Origin: Chara braunii
Taxonomy: Eukaryota > Streptophyta > Charophyceae > Charales > Characeae
Reading direction: 5' to 3'
NCBI GenBank assembly: GCA_003427395.1
Contig: BFEA01000041.1
Span: 809,781 to 855,910 of the forward strand
Length of the DNA: 46,130 nucleotides
The number at the start of each line of letters is the position of its first letter. The stretch's first letter is position 1. A program made the translations under genes and the position numbers. Below, in pieces: positions 1 to 10,869 of the stretch. The notes below the pieces were generated by a model. That model was not told where the DNA came from, ran no database searches, and saw only the letters and a program-made list of their open reading frames with translations.

Positions 1-275
1 CCCAGGTACCGGTACCGGGCTCTGTATCTGGCGCAGAATGAGAGCCGGATTCGAACTCAGGCCCTGGTGCCGGTACCGGACTCTGTATCTGGTGCAGAAT
101 GAGAGCCGGATTCAAACTCAGGCCCTGGTACCGGTACCAGGCCCTGCTACCCGTGCCTTTTCGAACTCAGAAAATGACACCGGTGCCGAAGGCATGTTTT
201 AACTGCCTTTTCTAACTAGGCCCTGACACCGGTGCCGAAGGCCTGTTTTTCGTGCCTTTTCAAACTCAAAAAGTG
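1..275. repeat. two adjoining tandem repeats rich in GGTACCGGTACC / GACACCGGTGCC
   Basis: Positions 1-150 hold about 2.4 copies of a 61-bp unit containing GGTACCGG, TCTGTATCTGG and GAGCCGGATTCRAACTCAGG. Positions 151-275 hold three copies of a ~50-bp unit starting GCCTTTTC (155, 205, 254) and carrying GACACCGGTGCCGAAGG. The two units share the 'aactcag' join, so one may derive from the other. No coding potential is seen. Confidence 0.75.
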
Positions 276-560
276 ACACCAGAGACGTTGTTTCTTTTTT
301 TTTTATGTGAAAGACCATTCCAGGCCTACGACCAGGGGTGGTGGTAAGAGCAGCCACGCCTAGTATACCCATACCCGGTCACTCCATCTATTGGACCAGG
401 TGGGGAGCAACACCTCCTGGAAACCAGGTCCAGAGTCCCATTGAAACATAAGTGAAATCCGATCTGTCAGAAATTGGGAAGCCATAGGAGTCATGACTGT
501 GTGGTGCATCTGCATCTGCACTGGTCCTGCAGTCTTTTCTCCTGCTAGTGGCCAGTGGCC
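276..560. other. intergenic, nothing recognised
   Basis: A short T-tract (about 294-304) is followed by unique-looking sequence. The reading frames here are short and carry no recognisable domain. Confidence 0.4.
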
Positions 561-671
561 CCTATCGTCTTCCCCCGAACACAACACACCCACTTTTGGC
601 TACGCCTGACCGGAAATATAGCTTGTATACATTCATTATCAGGATGCGTTACATTTGGGGGAAGACGGTAG
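561..671. mobile_element. palindromic MITE, copy 1 (111 bp)
   Basis: The ends are CCTATCGTCTTCCCCC and, inverted, GGGGGAAGACGGTAG. It has the same 111-bp length and the same terminal motif (CTACCGTCTTC.CCC) as the near-perfect copy at 33357-33467. The arms have decayed here. A non-autonomous, miniature inverted-repeat element is the best reading. No convincing target-site duplication is seen. Confidence 0.65.
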
Positions 672-848
672 TGTCAGGTCCATCAGGCCTGAGCAAAGGC
701 AGATTCAGTAAAGAACCTCTAACGAGCTCAGCAAACCCCTGAAAAGCAATAAATAAACTCTGATGTGGGACTGGGCTGATAGCCTGATGCTGCCAGTGGG
801 GAACACTGACAGTCCCTAATTCTTACCTGGAGCACATAGCTCAACCAA

Positions 849-1062
849 CGGGCCTAGCTCGGTTGAATTATAGACCCTCAGTTGGAATCCAGATGCAATT
901 GATGACCGGAATAAAATAAATTAAATAATGCTGAACGACATGGAGCTGGTCAGTTCAGTGCTGATATAAGGAATTTTCCACTCTGGGTCCAGTGCCTAAG
1001 GCAGGACATAGGTCCTAGCTCAGTTGAATTACAAACCTGAGTTCGAATCCAGATGCAACCAG
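849..1062 (+). repeat. duplicated motif with tRNA-like A-box and B-box remnants (possible SINE relic)
   Basis: Two copies (about 849-900 and 1010-1060) read CCTAGCTC(A/G)GTTGAATTA, then AGTT(C/G)GAATCCAGATGCAA. TAGCTCAGTTG resembles a tRNA A box and GTTCGAATCC a B box. The boxes are only about 15 nt apart, too close for a tRNA gene or an intact tRNA-derived SINE head. A related GAGTTCGAATCC motif recurs near 40724-40750. The SINE reading is inference. Confidence 0.4.
895..978 (+). repeat. dispersed repeat, copy 1 (partner 2517-2595)
   Basis: It shares GATGACC(G/A)GAATAAAATAA, GGAGCTGGTCAGTTCA-type and GCTGAT(A/G)TAAGGAATTTTCCA blocks, in the same order and orientation, with 2517-2595. This is an old interspersed repeat of unknown class. 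Confidence 0.6.
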
Positions 1063-1170
1063 GGGCCAAGTCACACTAGCATGGGTTTGGCTTTGATTCC
1101 TAGACCAGTGTGGCAGGGTGTGGTGGGGTGCGGTGGTGTGCGACAGTATTGCAAAGTAAGTCTTTTCACG

Positions 1171-1368
1171 GAAAATTTTCTCTACGACATAGCATCACAC
1201 TCTGTGCACTACACAGTCCGAATGCATGTATAGAAAATTTTATCTAGGACGTAGCATCACACTCTGTGCACTACACAGTCCGAATGCATGTATAGTGTTG
1301 GTCTTGTGTGTGCCAGGCCCCATGCTTGTCACCGTAGCATCACACTCTGTGCACTACACAGTTGGAAT
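1171..1368 (+). repeat. three-copy tandem repeat (AGCATCACACTCTGTGCACT)
   Basis: The block AGCATCACACTCTGTGCACT plus ACACAGT begins at 1191, 1253 and 1336. The first two copies are full 62-bp units that also share AGAAAATTTT and CCGAATGCATGTATAG. The third is partial and separated by about 20 extra bases. Confidence 0.8.
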
Positions 1369-3400
1369 AGACCCTCAGACCTCACACCGACACAACTGGA
1401 CGCCTTTTTTAATTGTTTTCGGGCCCTTACCGATTTCAGAACAGGTTTTCATGCCTGACCCGTCAGGAATGAAAAGCCCTCCGTTGATGAAAACACTACC
1501 CCACTAGCATGGACAGCCAATGACAGTCCGAGAAATATCAATCACGGAGCTCTCTCTGCTACGATAAAAGCACGGTGGTCGGATCCGTCACTACCTACAG
1601 CTCGTAGGCGTGTCACACAGAAGAAAGGTCCTCATTCCTTTTTTTTTTTTCAATTATATGAAGCCCAGGGTGCTGTAGAGGCCAAGGACCAGACCCGCCG
1701 TGATTGCTGGCACCGGCAGCCAACCTGACAGGATAGGCCACCTACCCTACCCATCCCCACGTTAATACTCCAGGTGCACCCCCTGTCCCTACTATCCTAT
1801 GTGACCAGCACTCAGGACCATCACCCCACCAGTATCGAGCGCAACATGGACCGGACAGCAGTGACAAGTACCAAGGCTGGGCCAAACCCCCAGCCCCAGT
1901 GGAAGCGGACGCGGACGAACTTTGCCATACGGGAACTTCGGACGCCAGGCTCATGCAATCTTCTACAGGCCCAATATCAGCACCTCTACCCAGCATAAGT
2001 ACCTAAGCAAGGCAAGCTGGCGCCCATGGACACATTCTACCGTCCTTCCCCTAACTTACCCTGGGCCAAGGCTAGGCGGAACTCAGACTAGCCGGAGCGA
2101 CAGTAGACCCCCTCATGTACCTGATAGACCCCCCCAGCTCAGTAATATAGTTGTGTGTATATGTGGGCCCAGAGGATATGTATGTATGTATGAGCCCGTA
2201 CGCTATGTGCATATTCACGATCCATGTTTTTGTGTCTGCCTGAAGGCTACGTATGCTCTGTGTAACTGTATAGCGAGATGTATGTGCCGGAAGGCCAGAT
2301 ATGTACAGCACTATGTAGAGGGAACTGTGTTTGTTTAAAGACATGACACTGTCAGGCCAGGCTGTGCAAGGACCCCCCCAAGGTCCAAAGCCAGACTCGA
2401 ACCCATGATTTATAACATGTGACATGAAGACTCTACCATATCAGCAACAATCGCAAACGGCAACGGGGAGATCAACAGAACAACCACGAGCAATCCTACC
2501 GGCAGAGGGACTTGGCCCCAGATGACCAGAATAAAATAATACTCAATTACACGGGGCTGGTCAGTTCAATGCTGATGTAAGGAATTTTCCAACCCGATTT
2601 CCAGCAGGCGCTGCTACCCACCAATAGATGGAGCCTCCCCGGCAGTGCTAGTGGTGCCTGCTCTTTTTTCTTTTTTTTTCTTCTGGTAAAGCCCAAGTTG
2701 TTGTACTGGGATATTAGACAGATGACAGTCACCCACAGTAATCCGTCATTCGGTTGTCCAAATGAACCCCTGTGAAGACTCCACCCACCCTTCCTCTCAT
2801 CTTTTGCCCTGGCGCACCCCCACCCCCTCCTGTCCTACCCTAGTGTTAACCACCCAGGACCATCACGGTATCACCCATCACCATCTTGGCGGGGTGACCT
2901 GACCAGACAGCGGTTGCAGGCACCCGGGCTAAGCAGAGACCTCTAACCCCTGATAAGCCCTGGTTGAAGCAGACACCATTGTTGCACGCATTGGCTCCCA
3001 CCCTTTTCCGCAAAAGGCGAGAGACCTCCCGGCCACGTCACGTAGGAGTTAAGGAAAACAAACAAGAGACAACTGCAAGTTGGAGACAACACATAAGCAA
3101 TCCTGCAAACCATCGAGGTGGACATGGTTGCGTTGCCACCTCGTCGTTGTAGCCGGGTGCGTCACCCGTATCTCTCACGGTCCCCTACGACAGGATAGGT
3201 TCCCGCGAGGCACAACTTACCTTCCATAAGGGGTTTAACTTATCACCACCCTTAGGGGCATATCCGTACCGAGCTACTGACCCACGTACGAAAGCATTTA
3301 TATGCATAACCAGCATCGACTCTAGTCCCTCAACTAAGCCGTCGTGGCTTATAGACTGGTGGTCCAGATTTCAGGAACACTAGAAGCCTAAGGCAAGAGT
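1369..3400 (+). repeat. diverged repeat-derived region, no gene recognised
   Basis: Two segments (about 1640-1905 and 2662-2915) look like diverged copies of one repeat. Each starts with a T-rich tract, continues with a (G/A)AAGCCCA(G/A)G..TGTA block, then a C-rich block and CAGGACCATCAC. A second copy of the 895-978 repeat lies at 2517-2595. The remaining reading frames are short and without domains. Confidence 0.45.
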
Positions 3401-3405
3401 GCACC

Positions 3406-4069
3406 ATGGAGATTGGTCCCCTTGCACCAGGGACGCTGCATAAGAATTTGGCAGTCTTAGGGCTTTATCCGAAAGAAATGGATTGTGGGCATATGTCGAA
3501 AGCCCTCTTTGGAGGCTCGGAAGCTGGTTACTTGGTGCTGAAAACCAAACCTCATCTTATGAGGTTGAGAACGATTACCTTGCGACTCTTGCACCTAAAG
3601 AATTTTGTAGTCTCAGACTCTGAGGGTCTTCCACCTCTGGCATGATCTTTAAGATTTTCAAGACGACCCGCTTATGCATCATCGAGGACGGGAATTGCTC
3701 AGAGGACGAAACGGTGACCATCAATGCCCACTTTGTTTACGGGATCGCAACAATGAGGCTTCAGAATCTCTACATCAAGAAACTCATGATGAGGGTCAAG
3801 AAGAGGAGGCAAGTATGTCAGATGAGTGTGCAGGCATGAGACATCAGAACCATGCAAAAGAAATAAGTATGTCTGTTGTGAGTGCAAACATGAGACCACT
3901 TGTTGATGTCACCAGCAAACTAGCTCAAATCATTAAAAGACGAAAGAAGTATCAAGTTGTTACAATCAGACGAAAAATGAGTCGTCTCTTAATTTTTTCA
4001 CTCTCCTTCAAATCCATTGTGCTCCACCAAGTCCCCGTCGCCGTTCGAATTCGTTTCTCAAGTATGTGA
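3406..4069 (+). pseudogene. unidentified, possibly decayed coding segment
   Basis: Two reading frames follow each other: 79 codons at 3406-3645 and 131 codons at 3674-4069. They are in different frames, and an alternative 65-codon frame overlaps at 3642-3839. The composition is not simple sequence. I recognise no domain or motif and cannot name a family. Overlapping short frames fit a decayed exon or retroelement fragment equally well. It may also be chance. Confidence 0.25.
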
Positions 4070-4267
4070 AGAGGCATAGCATCCGGTCCAGAAAAACAGT
4101 TCAGAACCTCTCTACTTTAAGGAGAGAAATGAACGCTCATTAGCTAATACCCTGCAGCACTCCTCTCCAACTAACCGTTTTCATAAAAGAACGCGTCGCA
4201 TTGGGACTGATTATGTCACCAAAGCATCACTTTATGAGGAACCAATCATCCTCATGGACAATGTCAA

Positions 4268-4332
4268 CCGTTGTTGATCTGCATAACGATCTGCATTTCA
4301 ATACAGTTGTTGATATGCACAACGATCTACCT
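4268..4332 (+). repeat. imperfect ~37-bp tandem duplication
   Basis: GTTGTTGATCTGCATAACGA and its partner GTTGTTGATATGCACAACGA lie about 37 bp apart, each followed by TCT(G/A)C. Two copies. Confidence 0.6.
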
Positions 4333-4383
4333 GGAATAATGAATTCACTATCACAAACTGGGTTTTCACAAGTTTTTAAGGAT

Positions 4384-4384
<1 letters not shown>

Positions 4385-4416
<32 letters not shown>

Positions 4417-4450
4417 GTCCGGGGTCATTACCCGGCTTCGGCTGAGATCA
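4385..4450 (-). mobile_element. 3' end of a poly(A)-tailed retroposon (minus strand)
   Basis: A run of 30 T (4385-4414) on the plus strand is the poly(A) tail of a minus-strand insertion. Just upstream of the tail, on the minus strand, is a hairpin-capable CCGGGTAATGACCCCGG. This resembles in style the CCGGGCCCGG hairpin next to poly(A) at 45617-45646. The 5' end and target-site duplication could not be placed. Confidence 0.45.
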
Positions 4451-5829
4451 GCCTGTGAATATCTAATGACCTATTAAAGAACTACTCATGCAGTAGGCTG
4501 CCACAGAGGTCCTACGAATGCTCACAACCCTCAGGATTCCTAACAAGCCCTTCTAAGACTTTCCAACACAGTCTTACTCCCTGCTGAGCTCTTCCACGCC
4601 ACATGCCCCCACCCTGCTGGGTTACAGGGCAACACAACTCGCCCCAGCTCCGATCAGCGTCGTCCCAACAGCAAACCTTGGTTGTCCCTTGGGATGCCCA
4701 CCCCAAAGCATTCCCAAATCTCTTTACCAGATCTCACGCTTCTGCATCAGCAGGTTACAGAGCAACACCCCGGCGCCGGCCAGCGTCGTTCTGACATCGA
4801 ACAACCGCAGATCACTAAGTATAAACGATTCAAAACCGCTTAGGATGGGTTACTAAGAGTCCCTAGAGTCCTAAGGCATTCATAAGAACCACGGACAAAT
4901 CAGATAGGTGAAACCTATTCAATCCACCTACGACCACCACCAGCATAACTGTTTTCAGCACGAACCGAAGCTCGTTCAGGCCTCATGCTCCCATCACTGG
5001 CATATTAGGTTACAGAGTTGCACCACTTGCTCCAGCACCGGCCAACATTGCTCCAGTTACGACCCCCGATGACCGCTGAGAGTACCCCCACACACAGCCC
5101 CCCAGAGATCTCTACCAGGCATCACGCCCCCACTAAGCTAGGTCACATTGGCTCCGACTCTGGCCAGCGTTGCTCCAACATCGGTCTTCGAGGGCCACCG
5201 AATTTTCAACCACCCTTCGCAGGAGCACAAATGAATTGTCAGATAACACCTATTCCTACAACCTCCTCGAGGGGAAAACCAAATAAAAAGAAATAGTAAA
5301 CTTTTTTGGGGGGGGGCTACTTAGAAAATCACTACAAAGTTAAGAAACGACTCAGAAACCCCCCATCAATCCTCTTTACCTCACTCTGGCAAGACTTATT
5401 GCAGCAGAGTCACCATCTCCGCTGCTATTGTACCCTATTTCCATCCTATGAGCTAGCCCCCTCACTAGTAGGACGCTTGATATCCAAACCATCTACTTCT
5501 CCCGCACACCTCTTTTTTTAGGTAAATTTAAGAAGACCTCCCCCTGCCAGCATTGATTGTCTCGGAAATCAAGGGATTAACTGAGCACGGACGACCTTTG
5601 ATGATAGGTAAAAATTAAAAAATATGAAGACATGCAGCCCTTGAAATAGTCAACCCACAAGATCATGGCTCCGTCATTGAAAGGAAAAAACCTCAAGTTG
5701 TCCCAGGTGGATTTAGTAGCCAATGGCCGGTACCCGGCAAGATACTTGGCGCCAATCGCATCCATCCCAACTCCCTTCATCTCAGTCTCATCTATCCTTC
5801 CTAACTCTTTCCTTATGACTTAAAGGAAT
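4451..5829. other. intergenic, nothing recognised
   Basis: Mostly C-rich, apparently unique sequence with weak internal similarity (GGTTACAG..CAACA repeated near 4620, 4752 and 5010). There is no long ORF, no RNA gene and no clear element end. Confidence 0.35.
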
Positions 5830-6625
5830 TTCAGAGGACCGCTTCTCGGTAGGGGGTGAGCACCATCATCACCCCGAAGTTCCTTGCCCCAACAAGAAAC
5901 TTCAGTCTCCGTCCTCAAAGGGGTAAACAAGCGCTACCCAACGTCAATCGCGCCAAAGCTCGCCCTCATCAACCGGTACCCATTGGACAGTCTAAACTAC
6001 CCAACGCCAATCGCATCTGATAAGAGTTCCTCCTAGCCGGTACCTATCAAGCAACCCTATTTCATCCCCTTCTCTGTCCTTGCAAAGAATCATTTCATGC
6101 CCCATCCCCTACTTCAAAACAATTCCCCTGAAACCCTACAAGAAACTTCACTTGACTATCTCTAACAAGAATAGGACAAATTCAGGGAAACAATCAGCCC
6201 CAGAGACAGACAGCCCAAACAATCCTGCCTCTATCATCAAAAGGAAGAACCTCATCCGTTCTCCCAAACTCCATCCTCGTAAAAAGTTCAGAGATCCTCA
6301 TCTCAGCAGAGGGCGGGCACCATCATCACCCTGAAACTCCTTGCCCACACAAGAATTTCAGTCTCCATCATTGAGGGGACAAAACAACACTACCCAACAC
6401 CAGTCGCGCCAAGGCTCACCCTCATCAGTCGGTACACATTGGAAAGCCTAAACTACCCAACGCCAATCGCATCTGATAAGAGCTCCCCCTGACCGGTACC
6501 CGTTAGAAAACCCTATTTCATTCCCTCTCCATCCTTGCGAAGAATCATTCGATGCCCTTTGCCCCCTCCTTCAAAACAAAATCCCCCAAGACTCTACAAG
6601 ATGCTCCACTTGACCATCCCGTGGG
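5830..6625 (+). repeat. ~320-bp direct duplication, offset 457 bp
   Basis: The segment at about 5830-6148 recurs at about 6287-6625 in the same orientation. Shared blocks include CACCATCATCACCC, CAATCGCGCCAA, AACTACCCAACGCCAATCGC and CAAAGAATCATT-type sequence near the end. A short piece of the same unit (GGCGCCAATCGCATC) also lies at 5750, so there may once have been more copies. The reading frames inside are not conserved between copies. Confidence 0.75.
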
Positions 6626-7014
6626 GGCCCTGTTCAAATTTTCGACAAAACTCTGACGAAAAGAAGTAGGTCAAATTTTGATCAAAATTTAAGAAACAAA
6701 AAAAATCTCACTACAAAGATCCTGGAAAATCAACAACGAATTGAATCTAACTTAGAAAATTCCTTAAAAAATTAATCAACAATGATAGTAGTAAAAGGAC
6801 TTTAGATTATGGAAGAAACAATCATTAGAAAAAACCATTGGAAAAACGAATGCATGAAGATCCCGGCGAATTTCGGATTGGAATTTCAGAAGCTATGTTT
6901 AGTAAAAAACATTCAGAATTGTGAAATCTATCAGAATCGCAGTCTGATTCACGACTTTCAAATTGGCAAATGCATTAGACTCTTAGGATTAGAATATTGC
7001 AAAGATTTATTTTA

Positions 7015-7264
7015 AAATTATTCCAAGACGTAGAGAGAGACAAATTATTCCAAGACGTAGAGAGAGAAAAATACCTATGTAGAGGAATTAAAACTTTAAA
7101 TCTTCATCAGAACCTTCACAATTGACAATAAGACGTGAGAAAACACTCAAGAACAATCAAGAATCCTAAATCGAGATCATCAATTAGAAACCAAATTAAG
7201 AGATCAAGGGATTTTAGACAGTTATTAGCTAAGAGATCAAGGATTTTGGACAGTTATTAGCAAA
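7015..7264 (+). repeat. two short tandem repeats
   Basis: A 27-bp unit (AAATTATTCCAAGACGTAGA plus GAGA) occurs twice at 7015-7068. A ~33-bp unit (AGAGATCAAGG..TTTTRGACAGTTATTAGC) occurs twice at about 7199-7262. Confidence 0.75.
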
Positions 7265-8057
7265 CATTAGAGCATGGGCTAACCAATCGTCACCTGAGCA
7301 GATCATTGAGTAACCTCCATCTCTCTTTCCTCGACAATACCTACTTACCTCCTTCCCCTCAAACCCTACCCCAACGTCTTCGGGGAAGGAAGAACCCTTC
7401 CTCCCACTGCTAGCTATTAAGGCTCGGGCACTGCTAACACCGAAAACTATCGACAGTCATCTTCAATCCCTGAAAAGAATAAAAAAACGGTGTGGCACCT
7501 CCTCACCAAACCTTTTGGCGAGTCACCACAGTGGGTTCGAAACCTCCATAAAAAACCATGCTAATTCGTACTTACCCTACTACCGAGGAAGGGGGGAGAC
7601 TCTTCCTACCACCGCTGACCGTTCCTCATATCGTGATCATCGCTGCTGCCAGATTGGTCATACCCTGCTGATGAAAATACACGTGGGCCCACAAAAGTCA
7701 CCCAACAATAGCCGACTCCGTTGTCCATTCACCACGCTTTTCCCCGCTGCACTACCTCGGAATATCCTGCGTCCCGACCTTGATTACGAAACAGAAGTCC
7801 CATCAACCCAAGGTTTATTCCTCGCGCCATCCTCATCATCAGCTCCCACCTTACACCACAGCGTTCGTCGCTCCCGCAGACCGAAATCTGAGTACGACGC
7901 AGCGCTCCCGGTCTCGCTACGCCGTCGTCCGTCAATGCAGGGCCGCTTACGGAGGATGCTCTTACAGCAATAGTATTATTTCCTGACAATCTTATCATCT
8001 CACAACCTCTTCCTTATTCTGGACCAAGCAGGGGCACCTCTTCGAATATGTATTTTT
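7265..8057. other. no assignable gene; one 152-codon frame
   Basis: Plus-strand frame 7515-7973 is open for 152 codons and is Ser/Arg/Pro rich near its end, with no recognisable domain. A minus-strand frame overlaps it. Treated as probably non-coding. Confidence 0.3.
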
Positions 8058-9270
8058 TTTTTGCTTGACCAGAGAGTTGTCAGCAGAGGGACTTCGTGTT
8101 TTTTAACTAAGTTGCCTAACTTTTGTCTCAGATAAGAGAAGAGATACTTGCTTGTGGCCGACAGGAGGTCTCTTGGGAGCATTCTAAGATGAAGGAAGAG
8201 ACCTCTTTGGGATAAGTATCGCTATATTTTCTTACGGATGACGGGAGGTCTCCTGGAAAATTCTCAGATGAGGGAAGGGACCTCTTTGAGATCAACACTG
8301 TTACAGTATTCTCTTGAGGTTGAAGGGAGGTCTCTGAAGAGTACATTGTTGATTGTTGTTTTGTTGTTGTTTATTGTTTCTTGAGATTAAAGGAAAGTCT
8401 CTTGAGAAACGTTTTTCCTGTTATTTGGGGCATGGGCAGTCTACTTGTGGGTTTTTACATGCTTGTTTAACTACCTATGCTTGTTTTTTTTTTCTCTAAC
8501 CTAAGATGTAGGTGATTATCGGGGCTAGCCAGAGCCTTACCGCAGTAGGTTGCAATCTGGCGGGGTCAGTAGATCCCTGATTCGAGTGTCAAATTCCGTA
8601 GTTAAACGAGGTTAAGACTACGGGAGTCAGGCTGTGAGGTCAAAGGGGGTCAACTGGAACCCTAGTGCAGTCAGAGGTTGCAATCCAGTGGGTTCGCCAG
8701 TGTCCGAATCGTGATTAGACCGGGTCCTACGTTCAAAATCTGCGCAGGGCAAGCAGCGCTCTAGGCCGAAAATTGGTGGATGAGTCGGTCCCCGACCGTT
8801 TTGGTCAAATCTGAGTGTAGGACCGTTGGATTAACGAAAGGTTTGTTGTCATTGGGTAACCAGACTCACTATAGTCTGGGTATCCTAGCATGAGGTGCGT
8901 CAAAGGGTTACCATACTCAAGTAGTGGGTATGGTGTCCTGACGTAGAGGCAAATTAAAGGGGTTGTCAAGAGAAATGGTTTAATTAGTCCTTGTTTGAGG
9001 GTTGTCAGGTTGACGGGAGGTCTACCACCCCTGGCCAGTGGTGAGCCAAAACCAAGGCAATCAATAACTCTTGGGTATGAGGAACTTTTTATATTATTTT
9101 TTATTTTATTTGGGGTCTTCAATTTTATTTATTTTACTTAATTGTTGTTTGACTATTGTCTGTCGGAAAATTTGCATGTTGGGACCATGTTTGGTGGTTT
9201 GTGGAACTTGTTGTTTTGCAGGCTCATGCAGGTTCATATAAAGTTCTCATACAAGATAAAATTAAATGGG
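8058..9270 (+). mobile_element. 5' LTR of Ty3/gypsy element (approximate ends)
   Basis: This segment is repeated in order and orientation at 12695-14700, on the far side of RT, RNase H and integrase remnants. Shared blocks include TTGCTTGA(C/T)CAGAGAGTTG, GCAGTAGGTTGCAATCTGG, CACTATAGTCTGGGTATC and AACCAAGGCAATCAATAACT. The 5' end is placed where similarity starts. The 3' end is placed before TGGTATCA (9273-9280), which matches the first bases of the usual plant initiator-tRNA primer-binding site. No canonical TG...CA ends could be confirmed. Confidence 0.7.
8164..8345 (+). repeat. ~80-bp internal repeat of the LTR
   Basis: GGAGGTCTC starts units at 8164, 8244 and 8326. Each full unit also carries GATGA(A/G)GGAAG(A/G)GACCTCTTTG. 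The second LTR has fewer copies, so the repeat number changed after the LTRs separated. Confidence 0.7.
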
Positions 9271-9589
9271 GTTGGTATCATTTTTTATTTGTCTAAGAAG
9301 TTGGGGAGACGCCTCACTGAGATCAGAGAAAAAAAAACGGGGTTTGGTATCCCCTTTGATAGCTTGAGAAGTTGAGAACAAGAAAAAAAGTTTGGTATGT
9401 CTTAACCCCGGTACTGCTGACAACGAGTGTCCGCAACACTAACGACAAATTGACAATGCCCCTGAGATCACTATCAAAGATGAGAGATAAGGTAACTTCT
9501 TCATTGTAAAAGTTTAAAGACAAAACACATTTCAAGATGATAAGAGGTCAAGGTCGACAGCAGATGAGAAAACTGAGATAAAATCATTG
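9271..9589 (+). mobile_element. untranslated leader of the Ty3/gypsy element
   Basis: A GGTTTGGTATCCCC-type block and a TTGAGAAGTTGAGAA block recur here and two to three times at 14699-14850. Similarity to the second copy continues through AAGATGATRAGAGGTCAA (about 9533-9550 and 14985-15002). At about 9590 this copy passes directly into reverse transcriptase. The gag, protease and N-terminal RT sequence expected between them is missing, so a large internal deletion is inferred. Confidence 0.55.
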
Positions 9590-10080
9590 AGAGGACTCAT
9601 TCATATGTGTGTGGTACCTCAATGTTGGACCAATGGTGTGGCAGTGGTTCAAAGGGGTATGCTCCAAGTCATGCAGGACATCTCTCATGAGATAACCAGC
9701 CCCTATATTGATCATAACCATGTGAAAGGACCTATAGTAAGAGATGGGACTTTGGTTGCTGATGGAGTCGGAAAGTTTGTATGGGAACATGTTGAAGGGG
9801 TAAAGATGGTCCTAGAGAGACTTCAGAAATATCACATGACTGCTAGTGGGTCAAAGTCGTTTCTCTTTCAAGCAGAGGTAACCCATCTTGGACTTTAGAT
9901 GTTTCTCCAAGGGTAGGAGTCCAGACCCCAAGAAAATAGATAAAATTTTTAACTGACCTCTGTCTTTCAAACAAGTGACAGACATCAAAAGTTTTTGGGG
10001 TGTTTGTGGATTCTGAAGGATTTTCATTTCGTTTTGCTACTCTTGCATAACCTCTAAGAGAGACAGTAAGACAAGGGGAA
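9590..10080 (+). pseudogene. Ty3/gypsy reverse transcriptase remnant
   Basis: Open from 9587 to the stop at 9896-9898. The translation shows the RT palm region (VPQ.WTN then a Met-rich helix) and ends in the KC/KSxFLFxxEVxxLG motif typical of Ty3 elements. Homology appears to continue past the stop (RSPDPKK-like, then the GVCGFW-like connection region near 9990-10010) in broken frames. The catalytic YxDD box reads Y-I-D-H: the second Asp is His (9713-9715). The N-terminal half of RT is missing. The copy is dead; internal stops and the lost catalytic residue agree. Confidence 0.85.
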
Positions 10081-10560
10081 AATTTATCATGGACTGAGAA
10101 AAGACAGATTGTTGCGAAAACTTTACAAGAGAAATTAAAAGATGGTGGTGTAGTACTGGGAGTGTCTTTCTATGATGATGAAGAGGGAAGACCCCTCAGC
10201 ATCGAGGCAGGTGGAGAACCAGTAGCTCTTGGTGGTGTACTCATTAAAGAAGATGGAAATGGAAAAGAGAAACCTCTAAGATTTAATAGTAGAACTCTTA
10301 ACTCTACAGAGAGAGACTACATTCAATTAAGAAAGGAACTACTGACAATTATCCACAGTCTTAGGTGTTTCAGGCATTATGTACTTGGATGAAGGTTCAT
10401 CCTAAGGACTGATGCATCTGCTGTGATTGGTGTTATTAAAAAGCATCAGCAAGTGGATCCAACAATAAGCAGATGGATTGTCTTCATTTGGACATTTGAT
10501 TTTAAACTAAAAAGATTCTCACTAAGAATAATCGGGCAGATGGCCTAAGCCGAATTGAAT
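10081..10560 (+). pseudogene. Ty3/gypsy RNase H remnant
   Basis: The frame around 10162-10392 carries the family's PVALGGVL, FNSRTLNSTERDY and FRHYV blocks. After a TGA at 10390-10392 the same frame continues with RFILRTDAS and KKHQQVDPTISRW, then ends in a NNRADGLSR-like stretch in another frame. The first catalytic Asp, expected after the Ile-Glu pair, appears to be Gly (10210-10212). It lies between the RT remnant and the integrase remnant, which is the normal Ty3 order. Confidence 0.85.
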
Positions 10561-10869
10561 GGAGAAGAGATGAGGATGAGGACGTTAATGGGGCAAGTGA
10601 AGAATTTTCCTATGTTGGTAACTTCCTGAATGAGGAAGACGATGAAGCTCCAAGTTCCTATAAGTGCAGTCTATGGTCTGAAGAAAGAGACAATTGGGGA
10701 GATACCCTAATGCTTATGTCTATGAGTTAATTATCGAAAAGGAAGAAGAGGAAGAATAAAACGACTAGTATGCCAAAGTCAATGCAGTAGCTGTAACTGT
10801 TCATGAGATAGGAGAAAGTTTTGGGTCAAAAAGTGATGAAAAAGTCAAAAAGAAATAATAACAGATTTC

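Noticed and set aside
1010-1062. Possible tRNA gene (A box and B box)
   Set aside because: The boxes are about 15 nt apart and no cloverleaf can be folded.
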